Assembly (NCBI GenBank): GCA_002050365.1
Contig: MWYZ01000055.1
Span: 1 to 64,000, forward strand
Reading direction: 5' to 3'
DNA length: 64,000 nt
Origin: Acidobacteria bacterium 28-1
GTDB taxonomy: Bacteria; Acidobacteriota; Blastocatellia; Pyrinomonadales; Pyrinomonadaceae
Shown here: one piece after another, positions 52,581-63,237 of the stretch
How the letters are laid out: each line of letters opens with the position of its first letter
Numbering within the stretch: the stretch's first letter is position 1
Program-made: the position numbers and the translations under genes
The notes under the pieces: model-generated
What the model was told of the DNA's origin: nothing
The model's database searches: none
What the model saw: only the letters and a program-made list of their open reading frames with translations

Positions 52581-53633
52581 TTATTTTCCAAAAACCAAGA
52601 TAACGAAACTGTTCGGCACGATTGCGGGGCGCGGACGCGGGCGTTCGGCGGTTGGCGCGGGAGTTTCGCCGAAAGTTGCTGTGGCGAGGTAAATCTTGTC
52701 TGTCTCGGTGTCGAGAGCCATTGTCCGCGCTCCGCGTTGCGTTGCGACATTTTCGACGACGCTGAACTTATCGGCGGAATCTTCGCGCACGACGGTCAGA
52801 GTTCCTTCACCGTTGGAACTGAATGCGAGTTTTGTTTTCGGGTCAAAAGCCGCCGCGTCCGTGCCGTCGCCGATTGGCAAATCAGCCACGACTTTACCGT
52901 TGTCGGCGTTTAGCACAATCATTTTTTTGTTACTGCAAACGACAAATAATCGTCGGGCTTTCAGATCTATCGCCATACCTGAAGGCTCTTCGCCGGGCGC
53001 GACTGACCAATGTGCTTTGGCTTCGAGTTGGCGCGAATCTATCTGAACGACTTCCGATTTATCTTCTATATTGACATAAACCATCCCTTTGCCGTCCGCT
53101 GTGGCAAATTCAGGTTTGCCTCCTAAATCAATCGTTCCGATAACTTTGCCGTCCGCCGCTTCGATAACGGTTGCGTTTGAGCTGCCGCCGTTAAAAGCGA
53201 AAATTCGCTTTGTTACTGCATCGTAAATGATAGCATCAGGATTTTTGCCGACCTTGACATCGCTTATCTTTTTTAGCGTTTTCAAATCAAAAATCGTTGC
53301 CGAATTATCGCGCCCGTTGCTTGTAAAACCGCGTCCGAGTTTATCAGCGACGGCGATGCCGTGAACGCCGTTGGTATTTGGAATTTCGCCAATCGTCGTG
53401 CCGGTGTTGGTATCAATCACCACGACTTTCGTCGAATGCGAAACATACAAACGATGCGCCCGGCTGTCCGCGAAAAGATAATCCCAACCGCCTTCGCCGC
53501 CGACTTCGATTTTTTTCAGCAAATGATAGCCGTTTGGCGTTTTCGTTTTATCGGGCGAAGTTTGCGCGGCGCAAATCGTCATACCAATAACGATGAAAAG
53601 AAACGAGAAAGAAATTTTAATTAAAGTTTTCAT
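52581..53633 (-). CDS. YncE-like secreted beta-propeller protein
   Basis: Start at the ATG at 53633 (MKTLIKISFSFLFIVIGMTI), a signal peptide ending CAAQ. 350 residues with YVTN-type repeat blades (VVVIDTNTGTTIGEIPNTNG, DLKTLKKISDVKVGKNPDAI, VIEAADGKVIGTIDLGGKPE, VLNADNGKVVADLPIGDGTD). YncE-type propellers bind DNA or act in envelope redox systems; no specific role can be assigned. Ends with a Pro/Arg-rich loop (TPAPTAERPRPRPAIVPNSF). A hairpin of ggcatctt/aagatgcc (around 52529-52552) between it and the convergent amidohydrolase gene looks like a bidirectional terminator. Confidence 0.82.
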   Translation of the reverse strand: MKTLIKISFSFLFIVIGMTICAAQTSPDKTKTPNGYHLLKKIEVGGEGGWDYLFADSRAHRLYVSHSTKVVVIDTNTGTTIGEIPNTNGVHGIAVADKLGRGFTSNGRDNSATIFDLKTLKKISDVKVGKNPDAIIYDAVTKRIFAFNGGSSNATVIEAADGKVIGTIDLGGKPEFATADGKGMVYVNIEDKSEVVQIDSRQLEAKAHWSVAPGEEPSGMAIDLKARRLFVVCSNKKMIVLNADNGKVVADLPIGDGTDAAAFDPKTKLAFSSNGEGTLTVVREDSADKFSVVENVATQRGARTMALDTETDKIYLATATFGETPAPTAERPRPRPAIVPNSFVILVFGK

Positions 53634-53659
53634 AATTTTATTTAAGCCGACAGGTAATT

Positions 53660-54715
53660 TTAACCCCACCAAAACGATGCGGCGATAATACAGTAAAGCC
53701 CGACAAGTGCCAAGCCTTCGAGCCAGATTGATTCACCGTCATAAACTACAAACGCGCTGACAATCGCTGCCAAGGCAAGCGCGGCAATAAGGAGCGGCGG
53801 CAAAACAAGCGTCAAAGTCGCCCCGCCCAAAACGAACGACAACAAAACCAAAACCGGAATCAAACCGAGAGCGATTTGCAGCGAGCTGTTCATTATTATA
53901 CTCACGGCATAGTCGGCTTGGTTTTTCCACGCGAATTGGATGCCGACAAAGTTTTCAATCGAGTTTCCGGCGATTGCCACAATCACGAGTCCCGTAAAAG
54001 TTTCCGACAGTCCAAAGGTTTTCATCATCGGTTCAAGCGCGGCGACAAACCAATCGGACACGAGCGCCGCGCCGACACCTGCGCCCGCCAACACGCCAAT
54101 CGCCAAACCCATAGACCATTCGGCGTGTCCGGCTTCCTTTTCCTGCGGCACAACTGCCGGGTCGCCTTTGACCGAAAAATAAATGTTGGCGGCAAGCAGA
54201 ATGAGCAGAATAACCGCGCAGGCGACATCTAAAGTATTGATATGCGATTCAGCGGGCGTGTGCAGTTCTTTGGCTAATGTCGGAATCATCAGCGCGGCAA
54301 CCGCTAAAATCATCAAGGTGGCAATCATTCGCGGCGGTTCGGAATTGAATCGCTGCGTGCCGTTTTTGATTCCGCCGAGAAATAACGCTAATCCGAACAC
54401 CAGCAACAAGTTTCCCAAAATCGAACCTATCAGAGCCGCTTGCACGATGTTTGCCAAGCCCGCCCGCAAAGCGAAAATACACACAAAAAGTTCGGGCAAA
54501 TTGCCCAAACTCGATTGCAGAATTCCGGTCGCGCCCGGACCCAAACGGCTGCCGAGTTGCTCGGTCGCGTCACCGACAATCATCGCTAGAAGTGCTAGAG
54601 CGACAGCTGAAATTGCAAATGCAAGAACGGCGTTGGCTTCGGCGTAATGCAGAATTCCGGCGGCGATTGAAACGACAACGCACAGACCGATGATGACTTT
54701 TTCTTTTTTTTCCAT
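53660..54715 (-). CDS. calcium/proton (CaCA-type) cation antiporter
   Basis: 351 residues with about ten membrane segments. Two alpha-repeats carry the conserved acidic motifs: VGDATEQLGSRLGPGATGIL with SLGNLPELFVCIFALRAG (about residues 48-85), and VIVAIAGNSIENFVGIQFAW (about 245-264). The GNLPE and GNSIE motifs match the CAX branch of cation exchangers, which expel calcium in exchange for protons. It sits in the inner membrane. 78 nt separate it from the YncE-like gene downstream. Confidence 0.9.
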   Translation of the reverse strand: MEKKEKVIIGLCVVVSIAAGILHYAEANAVLAFAISAVALALLAMIVGDATEQLGSRLGPGATGILQSSLGNLPELFVCIFALRAGLANIVQAALIGSILGNLLLVFGLALFLGGIKNGTQRFNSEPPRMIATLMILAVAALMIPTLAKELHTPAESHINTLDVACAVILLILLAANIYFSVKGDPAVVPQEKEAGHAEWSMGLAIGVLAGAGVGAALVSDWFVAALEPMMKTFGLSETFTGLVIVAIAGNSIENFVGIQFAWKNQADYAVSIIMNSSLQIALGLIPVLVLLSFVLGGATLTLVLPPLLIAALALAAIVSAFVVYDGESIWLEGLALVGLYCIIAASFWWG

Positions 54716-54830
54716 TTAGATTTTTTTCGAATTAGAATTTGCTGAAATCAACGGGCGCAATTTTACAATAGGTTCGGGTGAAAAAAAAGCCGTTAAAAAA
54801 TGCCGGTCAGAGAATCTTCCTGAGAGACGG

Positions 54831-54910
54831 TGAATAGTGAATAGTGAATAGTGAAAAGTGAAAAGTGAATAGTTGCTTCTTGCGCGGCGCAAACTATTCA
54901 CTTTTCACTG
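54831..54910. repeat. inverted GAATAGT heptamer arrays
   Basis: Six units (tgaatag, tgaaaag types, 54831-54873) face two to three reverse-complement units (54891-54910), with a GC-rich loop (gcgcggcgc). The stop codon of the VKOR-like gene is formed by the right arm. Confidence 0.9.
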
Positions 54911-55471
54911 GTTTTTCAGAAAATTGACTGATTTGATTCCGGCGATTTGATTTTTTCTCAATGCTTTCCACGCCCGTTTTGCTTCGATTAAAGTCAAACC
55001 CGCGATGCCCCAATTTGCCAACGCGCCGACGATACAATAACCGCACCAAGCCTTTTCTTTGGTTGGCATTTGATAGAAATACCAACCGGCAACGGCGGCT
55101 TCGACCGTCGCTTTAGCGGCGGCGGCAAGCGGCACGAGCGGCATCGTCTCGGCGCGGTTTTCACCGCCGAACGCGGCGAACGGAATATTTGCGGCGAGAC
55201 TCGCCAGCGACAACGCGCCGTCGGGAACGCCGAGCGCGTAAGCCGTATCCGACGAATTAACTTTGTCCGAATCGAAACCGTCAATCGGCGGGTCGGGCAG
55301 ATGTTTGATCACGCCCGTCTGAAAAAGCGTGACGGCGGTCATCGCGCCGATTCCCAAAAGCGACAAACCGATAACGGCGCGGCGCACATTTAAATCAGAC
55401 TGTTTTGACTCCTGTAATTCGCGCCGTAATCTTTGCGGTTTGTTCGTTTCAATCTTCGATAATTTATTCAT
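54905..55471 (-). CDS. VKOR-family-like membrane protein
   Basis: 188 residues with four membrane segments (AVIGLSLLGIGAMTAVTLFQ, ALSLASLAANIPFAAFGG, AAAAKATVEAAVAGWYFYQM, CIVGALANWGIAGLTLI). The redox motif CGYC is in KAWCGYCIVGALANW, like the CxxC of vitamin K epoxide reductase homologues. The second loop cysteine pair of canonical VKOR is missing, so the protein may do something else. The start overlaps the SDR stop by 8 bp; the two are one unit. Its last codons and stop lie in a heptamer array. Confidence 0.75.
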   Translation of the reverse strand: MNKLSKIETNKPQRLRRELQESKQSDLNVRRAVIGLSLLGIGAMTAVTLFQTGVIKHLPDPPIDGFDSDKVNSSDTAYALGVPDGALSLASLAANIPFAAFGGENRAETMPLVPLAAAAKATVEAAVAGWYFYQMPTKEKAWCGYCIVGALANWGIAGLTLIEAKRAWKALRKNQIAGIKSVNFLKNQ

Positions 55472-56498
55472 TGTTTTCCCCTCGATTTTTATTTAATAAT
55501 CGCCAGGTAATTAAACCGCCGACAATTCCACCAACCGTCACCAAAGCGTTTTTCGCTGACGGATGCGTCGATAGCCAAGTAATCGGGTCGCTTTTTAATT
55601 GTTCGTCGTTAAAGCGTCCTTCGACCGTATCAAAACCGGCAACCGTTTCAAACAAACTACCCGCGTATTCGCCGTCAATTTTCTCATCGGACTTTTGTCC
55701 GATAAAACCGATTAGTCCGGTTATCCATTCGGCTAAGCGCGGTGAAAATCTTTCAGCTAAAACCACGCCGACACCTGCGCCGCCCGCAATTAAATCAGTG
55801 GTCGGGTTTTCGGCGGCGTAAAGAATTGCGTCGGAAACGATTTGCGGATGATAAATCGGCGGCACGGGACGTGGCTTGAACGGCGTTTTATTTCGTCCTT
55901 TGTCGTAAATCGGCGTGTTGATGGCGGCGGGCAAAATCTGCGTCACGGAAACGGGAACTTCGTCGTGCGTGAGTTCGGCGCGCAATGCCTGAACGAAACC
56001 GTTAATGCCGTGTTTCGACGCGCCGTAAGCCGACTGATAGGGAACCGTGCGCCACGCTTCGACCGATGAAATATGAATCAACGCGCCGCCCGATTGTCTC
56101 AAATACGGCAGAGCGGCTTTCGCGCCGTAGATTTGTCCCAGCAAATTAACTTCGATAAGACGCTTATATTCTTCCGGTTCAGTTTGTTCGACCTTCGCAA
56201 AAATAAACGTGCCCGCCGAATGAACCCAAGTGTCGAGCCTGCCGAATTTTTCAATTGTTGAATCGGCAACATTTTTTACTTGCGAAAAGTCCGCCGCGTC
56301 CGCGATTAAATAATACGCTTCGCCGCCTTTGCTCTCGATTTCTTCGACCAGCGATTTTAAGCCATTTTCACTTCGCGCCGCAACGACGACTTTCGCGCCG
56401 CGCTCGGCAAAATCCAATGCCGCTTGTCGTCCGATGCCGCTTGACGCGCCGAAGACGACGACGAGTTGTTCATTGATTGGTTTTAATTTGATTTGCAT
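55464..56498 (-). CDS. short-chain dehydrogenase/reductase, extended, with membrane anchor
   Basis: Start at the ATG at 56498 (MQIKLKPINEQLVVVFGASS), with AAGGGAAG upstream; longer frames are less likely. Rossmann TGxxxGxG-type loop GASSGIGRQAALDFAERGAK, NAG-like HSAGTF, catalytic Ser in HISSVEAW and Y-x-x-x-K in YGASKHG. About 344 residues; the C-terminal 100 residues are unrelated to SDRs and end in a hydrophobic segment (VTVGGIVGGLITWRLLNKNR), a likely membrane anchor. Coupled with the VKOR-like gene. Substrate unknown. Confidence 0.88.
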   Translation of the reverse strand: MQIKLKPINEQLVVVFGASSGIGRQAALDFAERGAKVVVAARSENGLKSLVEEIESKGGEAYYLIADAADFSQVKNVADSTIEKFGRLDTWVHSAGTFIFAKVEQTEPEEYKRLIEVNLLGQIYGAKAALPYLRQSGGALIHISSVEAWRTVPYQSAYGASKHGINGFVQALRAELTHDEVPVSVTQILPAAINTPIYDKGRNKTPFKPRPVPPIYHPQIVSDAILYAAENPTTDLIAGGAGVGVVLAERFSPRLAEWITGLIGFIGQKSDEKIDGEYAGSLFETVAGFDTVEGRFNDEQLKSDPITWLSTHPSAKNALVTVGGIVGGLITWRLLNKNRGENNE

Positions 56499-56722
56499 TT
56501 TTCTTCCCTTGTTCGTTGATTTTTGTAAAAGTTTCGTCCGTGAAAATTCATTCTGTATTATTGATGAGAATAACATCGCGGTTGAATATGCTGTGTAAGA
56601 GGATGATCTGTTTATCGTCGGTCGGGAAACTCATAAAATTTGCTGAATCTTTTGGAAACCAAATTTGTCACAAAATCACTTTATCTACAAAATGACGGAT
56701 TTGCCTTTCAAACCGAAGGTTT

Positions 56723-59700
56723 TCATCTCAAACCTTTTAGCAAAACCGCGTCGTGTTTCCAGCCGCCTTGCACCACGGCGAAACTTTCTCCGTCGGGCGA
56801 AAACGCAAGGGAGTTTATTCCTTCGTCGCCTAGGTCAGCGATTTTTTGCGGTGTTTCCGCGTCAAGCGGTTGAAGCCAGAGAGTGTGATTATCAAATTCA
56901 TTATCAGCCAAAACATACGCCAAACTTTTTCCGTCAGGCAGCCAGTCGAGTCCCGGCAGCCAGTCGAGTATCGGCATCCAGGATTGCTGGTCGGCATATT
57001 TAAAGGTTTTAATTGTCCGCCCGTCGGCGAGCGAGATAATCACTATAAATTTTTCCTCGCCCTTCTTTTCGGAGAAAGCAACCCGCGAGCCGTCCGGCGA
57101 GAAAGCAAAGCGGTGTTTTTCTTTGTTCAAAACCAACTGCTCCTCTTCGCCGCCTTTGGACGAAACACGCCACAGCGTTCTCTGCAAACCGTGATGATAG
57201 TAAATCCAATGTCCGTCGGGCGAAACAAATATCGGATAACCGCCTTCTTTGACGGTGATTTGCGCCTGGCTGCTGCCGTCGTGGTTCATTCGCCAAACCT
57301 GAGCTTTGCCCGTGCGGTTTGAAACGAAAAATATCGAATTGTTGTCAGGCGAAGAAACCGGCGCGGAGTCGTCCGCCGCATCATTGGTTAATTGTTTTTG
57401 CTCGCCGCCGTCCGAATTGATACTCCAAATTTCGTCGTTGCCGGACATCGGCGACGAAAAAATAATTTTTCCGTTCGGGGCGAATCCGACCGTCGCTGCG
57501 TCCGCCAAAATCCGCTTCTCGGAAGGATTTTCTCTTTTGTGAAGAAACAACTTAAAATCCTCTTTTACCTGAGTTGTCACGATTACGCCGGCGGCTTTGT
57601 CCAAGCTCAAAGCCGAATAACTTTCCGAATCCTTTGTCAGCGGCGATGCGTCGCCGGTCGCGGCGGAGACTTGCCAGAGGCGAAAGTTTTTGTTGGGAAT
57701 TCTCGATGCGGCGATCAGCAGACCGCTTTGACTTGGCAGCCACGCCAGGGTTTTGATGTCGAAAAATTTCTGCGCGCTTAACTCGCGTTCCGTGCCGCTT
57801 TCGATGTTCACTTCGACTAAACCGAATTCATTCGCGGCATTTTTCGATTGTCCGACGGCAAAGGCGACGGTTTTTCCGTCCGGTGAAATTTTATTGTCTC
57901 CGATTCTAAACGGACGCGGGCGCGATACGAGTTTTCTTTCGTTACCGCCATCCGTATCGGCAAGCCACAAAGAGCAATTCTCGTCTTCCAGATAATAGCA
58001 GCGAACAAAAGAAATTTTTCCGCCGTCGGGCGAAATGCTCGTCCAGCCTTGCGCTTCATTAACGATTTTAGTGGGAACTCCGCCAAAAATCGAAACGCGA
58101 TAAATGTCAAGTTGTCCTTTCACGTTTCGCGGACGGCGACCAAAGTAAAGGAGATTGCCGTCGGGCGAAAAAGCAGGTCTGCCATAAACGTCGTCGGACG
58201 GCGGAATTATTTCGACGTTATTGGCGGATTCGAGTTGTCTGAGCCAAATGCTTTGCTTGCCCCTCATTCCATTCATATAAACCACGTTTTTGCCGTCGGG
58301 CGAAACGACGGCGTGAACAACTTTTCCGTTAGTCGAGAGCTTCTCGGAACTGAACGACGCGGATAAAACGGGCGCGTCGGCTTCGAGGCTTTTGCTTCGC
58401 GCAAACCGAGAGTTAAAAGAAACAGCAAAGATAAGCAGGACGACTAACGTCAATACGGCTAAAGGATAAAAATAATTATTGCCCTTCTTCGCGGCGAGCG
58501 GCGGCGGCGCGGCAAGCGTTTGAAAGCCGTTGGTTGACGCATTTGCCGTTTGGCTCGCCGCGAAAGCCTTTTCAATGCCTTTTACCGAAGAAGTTTCTCT
58601 TGCCTGCGAATCGGTTTCGGAATGCGAAAAATATGTATCCGTTTTGGAAAAATCAGAATCGCGCGGCGAATTTATTGAATCATCTAAAGCGAAACTAACA
58701 ATCTCGTCCGCCCGCAATTTTCGACCTTCGGCAAACGACTCGGCGAACGTTTCCTTGTCGAGCGCGGCGTGGGCGGCGGCGAGGTTGCGCTCGTGGTCGG
58801 CGCGAAACATCAGCGGCGGCGGCGCGCCGAGCAGTTCGAGCAAAACATCTATCGCGCCGAGCATCTGCGCGGCGCGGCGCGGTTCGCCCTGTTCCAGAGC
58901 GACGACCGCCAGCGGTTCCAGACATTGGACGAGTCCCCATTTGTCGGCTAACTCTTCGCGCAGCCGCAAACTTTCCCGACACAATTGTTTTGCCCGCGCG
59001 AAATTGCCTTTGGCAAACTCCAGCCGCCCGTAATTGACCAGCGCGATTGAAAGAGCCAGATTATTATTCGTCCGCCGCGCGGCTGTCAGACCTTCGTCCA
59101 GCAATTCTTCAGCCCGCGCCAAATCACCTTTCGACTGGCAGATGGCGGCAAACACGACCAGCGTGAAAACAACGCCCGCGTCGAACCGAAGTTCGCGGTA
59201 TAAACTTAAACATTCCTCCAGATAGGCGTTTGCCCGCTCGCCGTCGCCGTATTGATACCAGTGTGACATTCCGAGCGTTTGAAGCGAACGCGCGCACGCC
59301 ATCGGGTAATTTATTTGTCGGGCAAGAGCCAGACTTTCCTCGCACACGGCAATCGCCCGCACATAATCGCCGCCGAACCAAATCAGTTGTCCGAGCGAGG
59401 TCAACGCCTTGGCTTGCACGACAGGCGCGGCGGACGGATTTCTTTCGAGTGCGGCGGATAGGCGTTCGATGCCTTCGCTCAAATATCCGCGAAAACTCCA
59501 ATATGGAGTGAGCGCGGCGGCTAATTTCAATTCGTTCCCGCCGCCGGTTTTTCTATTCCAATCCAGCGCGGCGCGGAAGTTATCACGCTCGGCTTCCATT
59601 TGATTGAGCAGCGTCGCTTGTTTTGCGCCAAACAAACCGCGCGCGGTTTGTTTGGCGAAAGTCAGGAAAAACTCGGCTTGACGCTCGCGGAAAATGCGAT

Positions 59701-61416
59701 CTTCCGCCGCGTTTTCCGCGAGGCGCGGAAGTTATCACGCTCGGCTTCCATTTGATTGAGCAGCGTCGCTTGTTTTGCGCCAAACAAACCGCGCGCGGTT
59801 TGTTTGGCGAAAGTCAGGAAAAACTCGGCTTGACGCTCGCGGAAAATGCGATCTTCCGCCGCGTTTTCCGCGAGCTTTTCCGCGCTGTATTGTCTAATCG
59901 TCTCCAACATCAGCAGGCGCGTTCCGTCGTCATCCTCTTCCGTTTGCTGTAGCAGGCTGCTGCCCTCCAGAGATTCTAACCAGTCCAAAACTTCCGTGTC
60001 GCCGGTTTCTTCTCCGCAAACCGCCTCCGCCGCTTCCAACGTAAAACCGCCGGCGAAAACCGCCAACCGTTTAAAGAGCGTCTTTTCCTTTTCGCCGAGC
60101 AAATCAAAGCTCCACGCAATCGTTTCGCGCATCGTCTGTTGGCGAGCAGGAAAATCCTTTGTTTGACTCGTCAAAATTTTCAAACGATTTTCGAGCCGTT
60201 TTAAAAGCGCCGACGGCGGAAGCAATTTGACACGCGCCGCCGCGAGTTCAATCGCCAATGGCAAGCCGTCCAGTTTCGAGCAAATTTCGGCAATCGCCGG
60301 AGCATTTTCGTCCGTTAAAACAAAATTCGATTTGACGGCTCGCGCCCGGACAACAAACAACTCAACCGACGAATATTTTTTTAGTTGGTCAGCGGAAATT
60401 TCGTGAGCATCAGTGGGCGGAACAGCAAGCGGCGGGACAATCAATTCATTTTCCGCGCTCAGCCGAAGCGCGGCGCGGCTGGTTACTAAAATTTTGAGAT
60501 GGAGCGACGATTCGAGCAGTTCCGCGAGCGAAGCGGCGGCAGGAATGATTTGCTCGAAATTGTCTAAAACAAGCAGTGTTCGTCGCTCGCGCAGAAAAGT
60601 TTTCAAAGTTTCAAGCAAAGATTTGCCGACTGTTTCCTTCACATCGAGCATCTGCGCGATTGCCGAAACAACCCAATCGGGATTGGCGACGGCGGCGAGT
60701 TCGACAAAAAATACGCCGTCGGGAAACTCCGCCGAACAACCGTCGGCGACAGTTTGCGCCAGAACCGTCTTGCCCGTGCCGCCCGCGCCCGTTAGGGTTA
60801 CGAGCCGGACATCTTCGCCACGCAGCAGATTTTCGATTGCCGCGATTTCCCGGCTCCGCCCGTAAAGAGAACGCGGCACGGCGGCGAGCGAAACGAGATG
60901 CGGAACATTTTTCGCGCTCGCGTCTTCGCTGGCATCTTCTTCCGGCTCGCTTTGCCAATTGGCGACGGCAATAACATTTCCGTGACGCTCGACGCTGAAA
61001 TGTTGACGGATTGAAGTTTCCGGTTTGGCGATTTTCGATGCGCTGAAATTTTCCGGCGAATCTTTCTCTTCAAGTTCGAGGCTCCTTACTTCGGCAATAA
61101 AACGATAACCGCGTTTCGGCACGGTTTCGATAAAAACCGGCTTACTCGCGCTATCGCCCAAAGCCTTGCGAAGCATTTTGACGTTAAACGTGAGATTGCT
61201 TTCCTCGACAAAACGGTCTTGCCAGAGCTTCTGCATCAATTCGTCTTTTTCAATCAAGCGTCCGGCGTGTTCGACAAAGACCCGGAGCGTTTCAAAAACC
61301 TTCGGCGTAATGGGAACAGACTCGCCGTCGCGCAGCAAAACCTTTTCCGCGAGGTCTAAACGGAAATCTCCGAATTCGTATAAGCGTTTTGTTTCGAGCG
61401 ACATAAAAGCTCTCAT
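56723..61416 (-). pseudogene. winged-helix / NB-ARC / TPR / PD40-propeller regulator, broken by a 152-bp duplication
   Basis: A single gene of about 1513 codons if one copy of 59571-59722 is removed. Order: OmpR/ToxR-type winged helix (residues about 10-105, YEFGDFRLDLAEKVLLRDGE, then KRGYRFIAEV), NB-ARC-type ATPase (LVTLTGAGGTGKTVLAQTVA, Walker B LLVLDNFEQI), TPR-like helices (MEAERDNFRAALDWNRKTGG onward), a membrane segment (FYPLAVLTLVVLLIFAVSFN), then an extracytoplasmic PD40/WD40-like propeller (SPDGKNVVYMNG, FSPDGNLLYFG and more) to the end. This is a CadC-like one-component sensor design common in Acidobacteria. The duplication shifts the frame, giving 61416-59662 and 59635-56723 as separate products. 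It could be an assembly error, a fixed loss, or a reversible on/off state. Confidence 0.88.
59571..59874. repeat. exact tandem duplication of 152 bp
   Basis: 59571-59722 and 59723-59874 are the same sequence by eye. 152 is not a multiple of three, so the second copy shifts the reading frame of the regulator gene. Confidence 0.93.
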
Positions 61417-61563
61417 AAATTTCTCACCGAAATCTCAGACAATTCTCAGGACAATTTTTGCAAAACCGATTTAGAGTCGGATTTATCGAAAGATTTGAGC
61501 AACTATAACACAAATTTCAGATGCTCTAAAGAAAATTTATAAAAACCAAAGGAGAAAAATCAA

Positions 61564-62868
61564 ATGAACTACAAACAACTTTTGAATCGTCTGTTGACAA
61601 TGACGATTTTACTTTGCGCTCTGATGAATGTGCGGGCGCAGGAAACAAACGTGCCGGAAACGAATCCGCCCGGTGAAAATGTCGTTTTGCAGTGGAATCG
61701 GGTTTTGCAGGAAACCATTCGCACTCCCGGACAGCAGCCGCCGACGATTTTTGCCGTGCGAAGTTTTGCCATGATGCACGCGGCGATGTTCGATGCCGTC
61801 AACTCGATTGACAGAACTTACACGCCTTATTTGACGGATGTGCCGGGAACCAGACACGCTTCAATCGAAGCCGCCGCCGCCCAAGCCGCACGCGATGTTT
61901 TGGTCGGTTTGTATCCGACGCGGACGGCAATTTATGATGCCGAATTAGCCGATTCGCTTGCCGGGATTGAGGAAACTAGCAAGCAGCAAGGAATAAGAGT
62001 CGGTCAGAGTGTTGCCGCTCATTTGTTAGCAGCTCGCGCCAACGATGGCTGGAATGTTACGCCGCCGCCTTACGTTTTGCCGTTGACTCCGGGCAATTGG
62101 CAGCCGACTCCGCCCAACTTTCCTACCGCAGGTTTTACGCAGTTTCCGGCGGTAATACCGTTTGCGATTGGTTCAAGCACACGATTTGCGCCGAATCCGC
62201 CGCCCGCTTTGACGAGCGCGGAATACGCCGCCGATTTCAACGAAGTCAAAGAGATCGGTTCGGCAACCAGCACGACGCGCACCGCCGACCAAACCAAAGT
62301 GGCGCAGCTTTGGGCAAACGTCAACACTCCGACGACGGTGTTTTTCGTCTGGAATAACGTCGCCCGCACTGTAGCCATCGCCCGCAACAGCACGACGGTG
62401 GAAAACGCACGACTGTTCGCTCTGATAAATATCGCTTATCACGACGCGCTGCAAACGACGATGACCAGTAAATATGTCCACGGTTTGTGGCGACCCGTAA
62501 CGGCAATTCGCCGCGCCGACGAGGACGGCAATCCGAACACGGCGCAGGATGCGAATTGGTCATCGCTGCTCATCGCTCCACCATATCCAACTTACGCCGG
62601 AAACCACGCGGCAGCCGGCACTTCGCAAGCAACGATTCTCGCGCTGGTTTTCGGGCGCGACGACATTCGTTTTGAACATACATGGGACGGCGCGGGCGGC
62701 GCGACGCGCTCGTATCCAGGATTTACGGCAATGGCGAACGAAGAAGAACGAAGCCGCGTCTATGGCGGAATTCATTTCACGTTTGACCAAACCGCCGGTC
62801 AATCGGCCGGGCGCAATGTCGCCAATTATGTGTTTCTGAATTTTATGAAACCGCGCTGCAACAATTAG
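61564..62868 (+). CDS. vanadium-dependent haloperoxidase/PAP2-type secreted enzyme
   Basis: 434 residues with a signal peptide (LLTMTILLCALMNVRAQ). N-terminal helices carry MMHAAMFDAVNSIDRTYTPY. The PAP2/VHPO core motifs are KYVHGLWRPVTAIRRAD (K-x(6)-R-P), YPTYAGNHAAAGTSQATIL (in place of P-S-G-H) and RSRVYGGIHFTFDQTAGQ (S-R-x(3)-G-x-H). These supply the vanadate/phosphate ligands. In place of SGH the loop reads AGNHA, a variant seen in acidobacterial members. Substrate could be halide or a phosphate ester. Divergent from the broken regulator by 147 bp, which may hold its control site. Confidence 0.86.
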   Translation: MNYKQLLNRLLTMTILLCALMNVRAQETNVPETNPPGENVVLQWNRVLQETIRTPGQQPPTIFAVRSFAMMHAAMFDAVNSIDRTYTPYLTDVPGTRHASIEAAAAQAARDVLVGLYPTRTAIYDAELADSLAGIEETSKQQGIRVGQSVAAHLLAARANDGWNVTPPPYVLPLTPGNWQPTPPNFPTAGFTQFPAVIPFAIGSSTRFAPNPPPALTSAEYAADFNEVKEIGSATSTTRTADQTKVAQLWANVNTPTTVFFVWNNVARTVAIARNSTTVENARLFALINIAYHDALQTTMTSKYVHGLWRPVTAIRRADEDGNPNTAQDANWSSLLIAPPYPTYAGNHAAAGTSQATILALVFGRDDIRFEHTWDGAGGATRSYPGFTAMANEEERSRVYGGIHFTFDQTAGQSAGRNVANYVFLNFMKPRCNN

Positions 62869-62880
62869 GCAAATGGATTT

Positions 62881-63219
62881 TTGGAGCAGATGAAAGAAAT
62901 AAAACGGCTAATATTTTCAATACTATGCCTGAGTTTCCCGGCGGCGTTTGTTTTCGGACAAACGCCGCCGACAATTCAAGCCGATTTCACCGTCAAGCGA
63001 ACTCGGTATCTGCTTCGTTCACAAACAGGTCTTATGGCTTTTCAATTTGGATTATCAACCGATATTCCCGCGCCCGCCGATTACGACGGCGACGGCAAAG
63101 CCGATATTGCCGTGTATCGGGACGGTGTTTGGTATCTGCTGCAAAGCGCGAACGGATTTGCGGCTCAACAATTTGGCTTGACTAATGACAAGCCCGTTCC
63201 AACGGCTTATTTGCCGTAA
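62881..63219 (+). CDS. short secreted FG-GAP/VCBS-type repeat protein
   Basis: 112 residues starting at TTG or at the ATG at 62890 (MKEIKRLIFSILCLSFPAAF), with a signal peptide. One and a half repeats follow: RYLLRSQTGLMAFQFGLSTD, IPAPADYDGDGKADIAVYRD, then GVWYLLQSANGFAAQQFGLT, NDKPVPTAYLP. The DYDGDGKAD loop is a calcium-binding site typical of these repeats. Normally such proteins have many copies; this one stops after the second start, so it is either a minimal member or truncated. Confidence 0.72.
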   Translation: MEQMKEIKRLIFSILCLSFPAAFVFGQTPPTIQADFTVKRTRYLLRSQTGLMAFQFGLSTDIPAPADYDGDGKADIAVYRDGVWYLLQSANGFAAQQFGLTNDKPVPTAYLP

Positions 63220-63237
63220 TCAATAAGGAGAAAGAAA

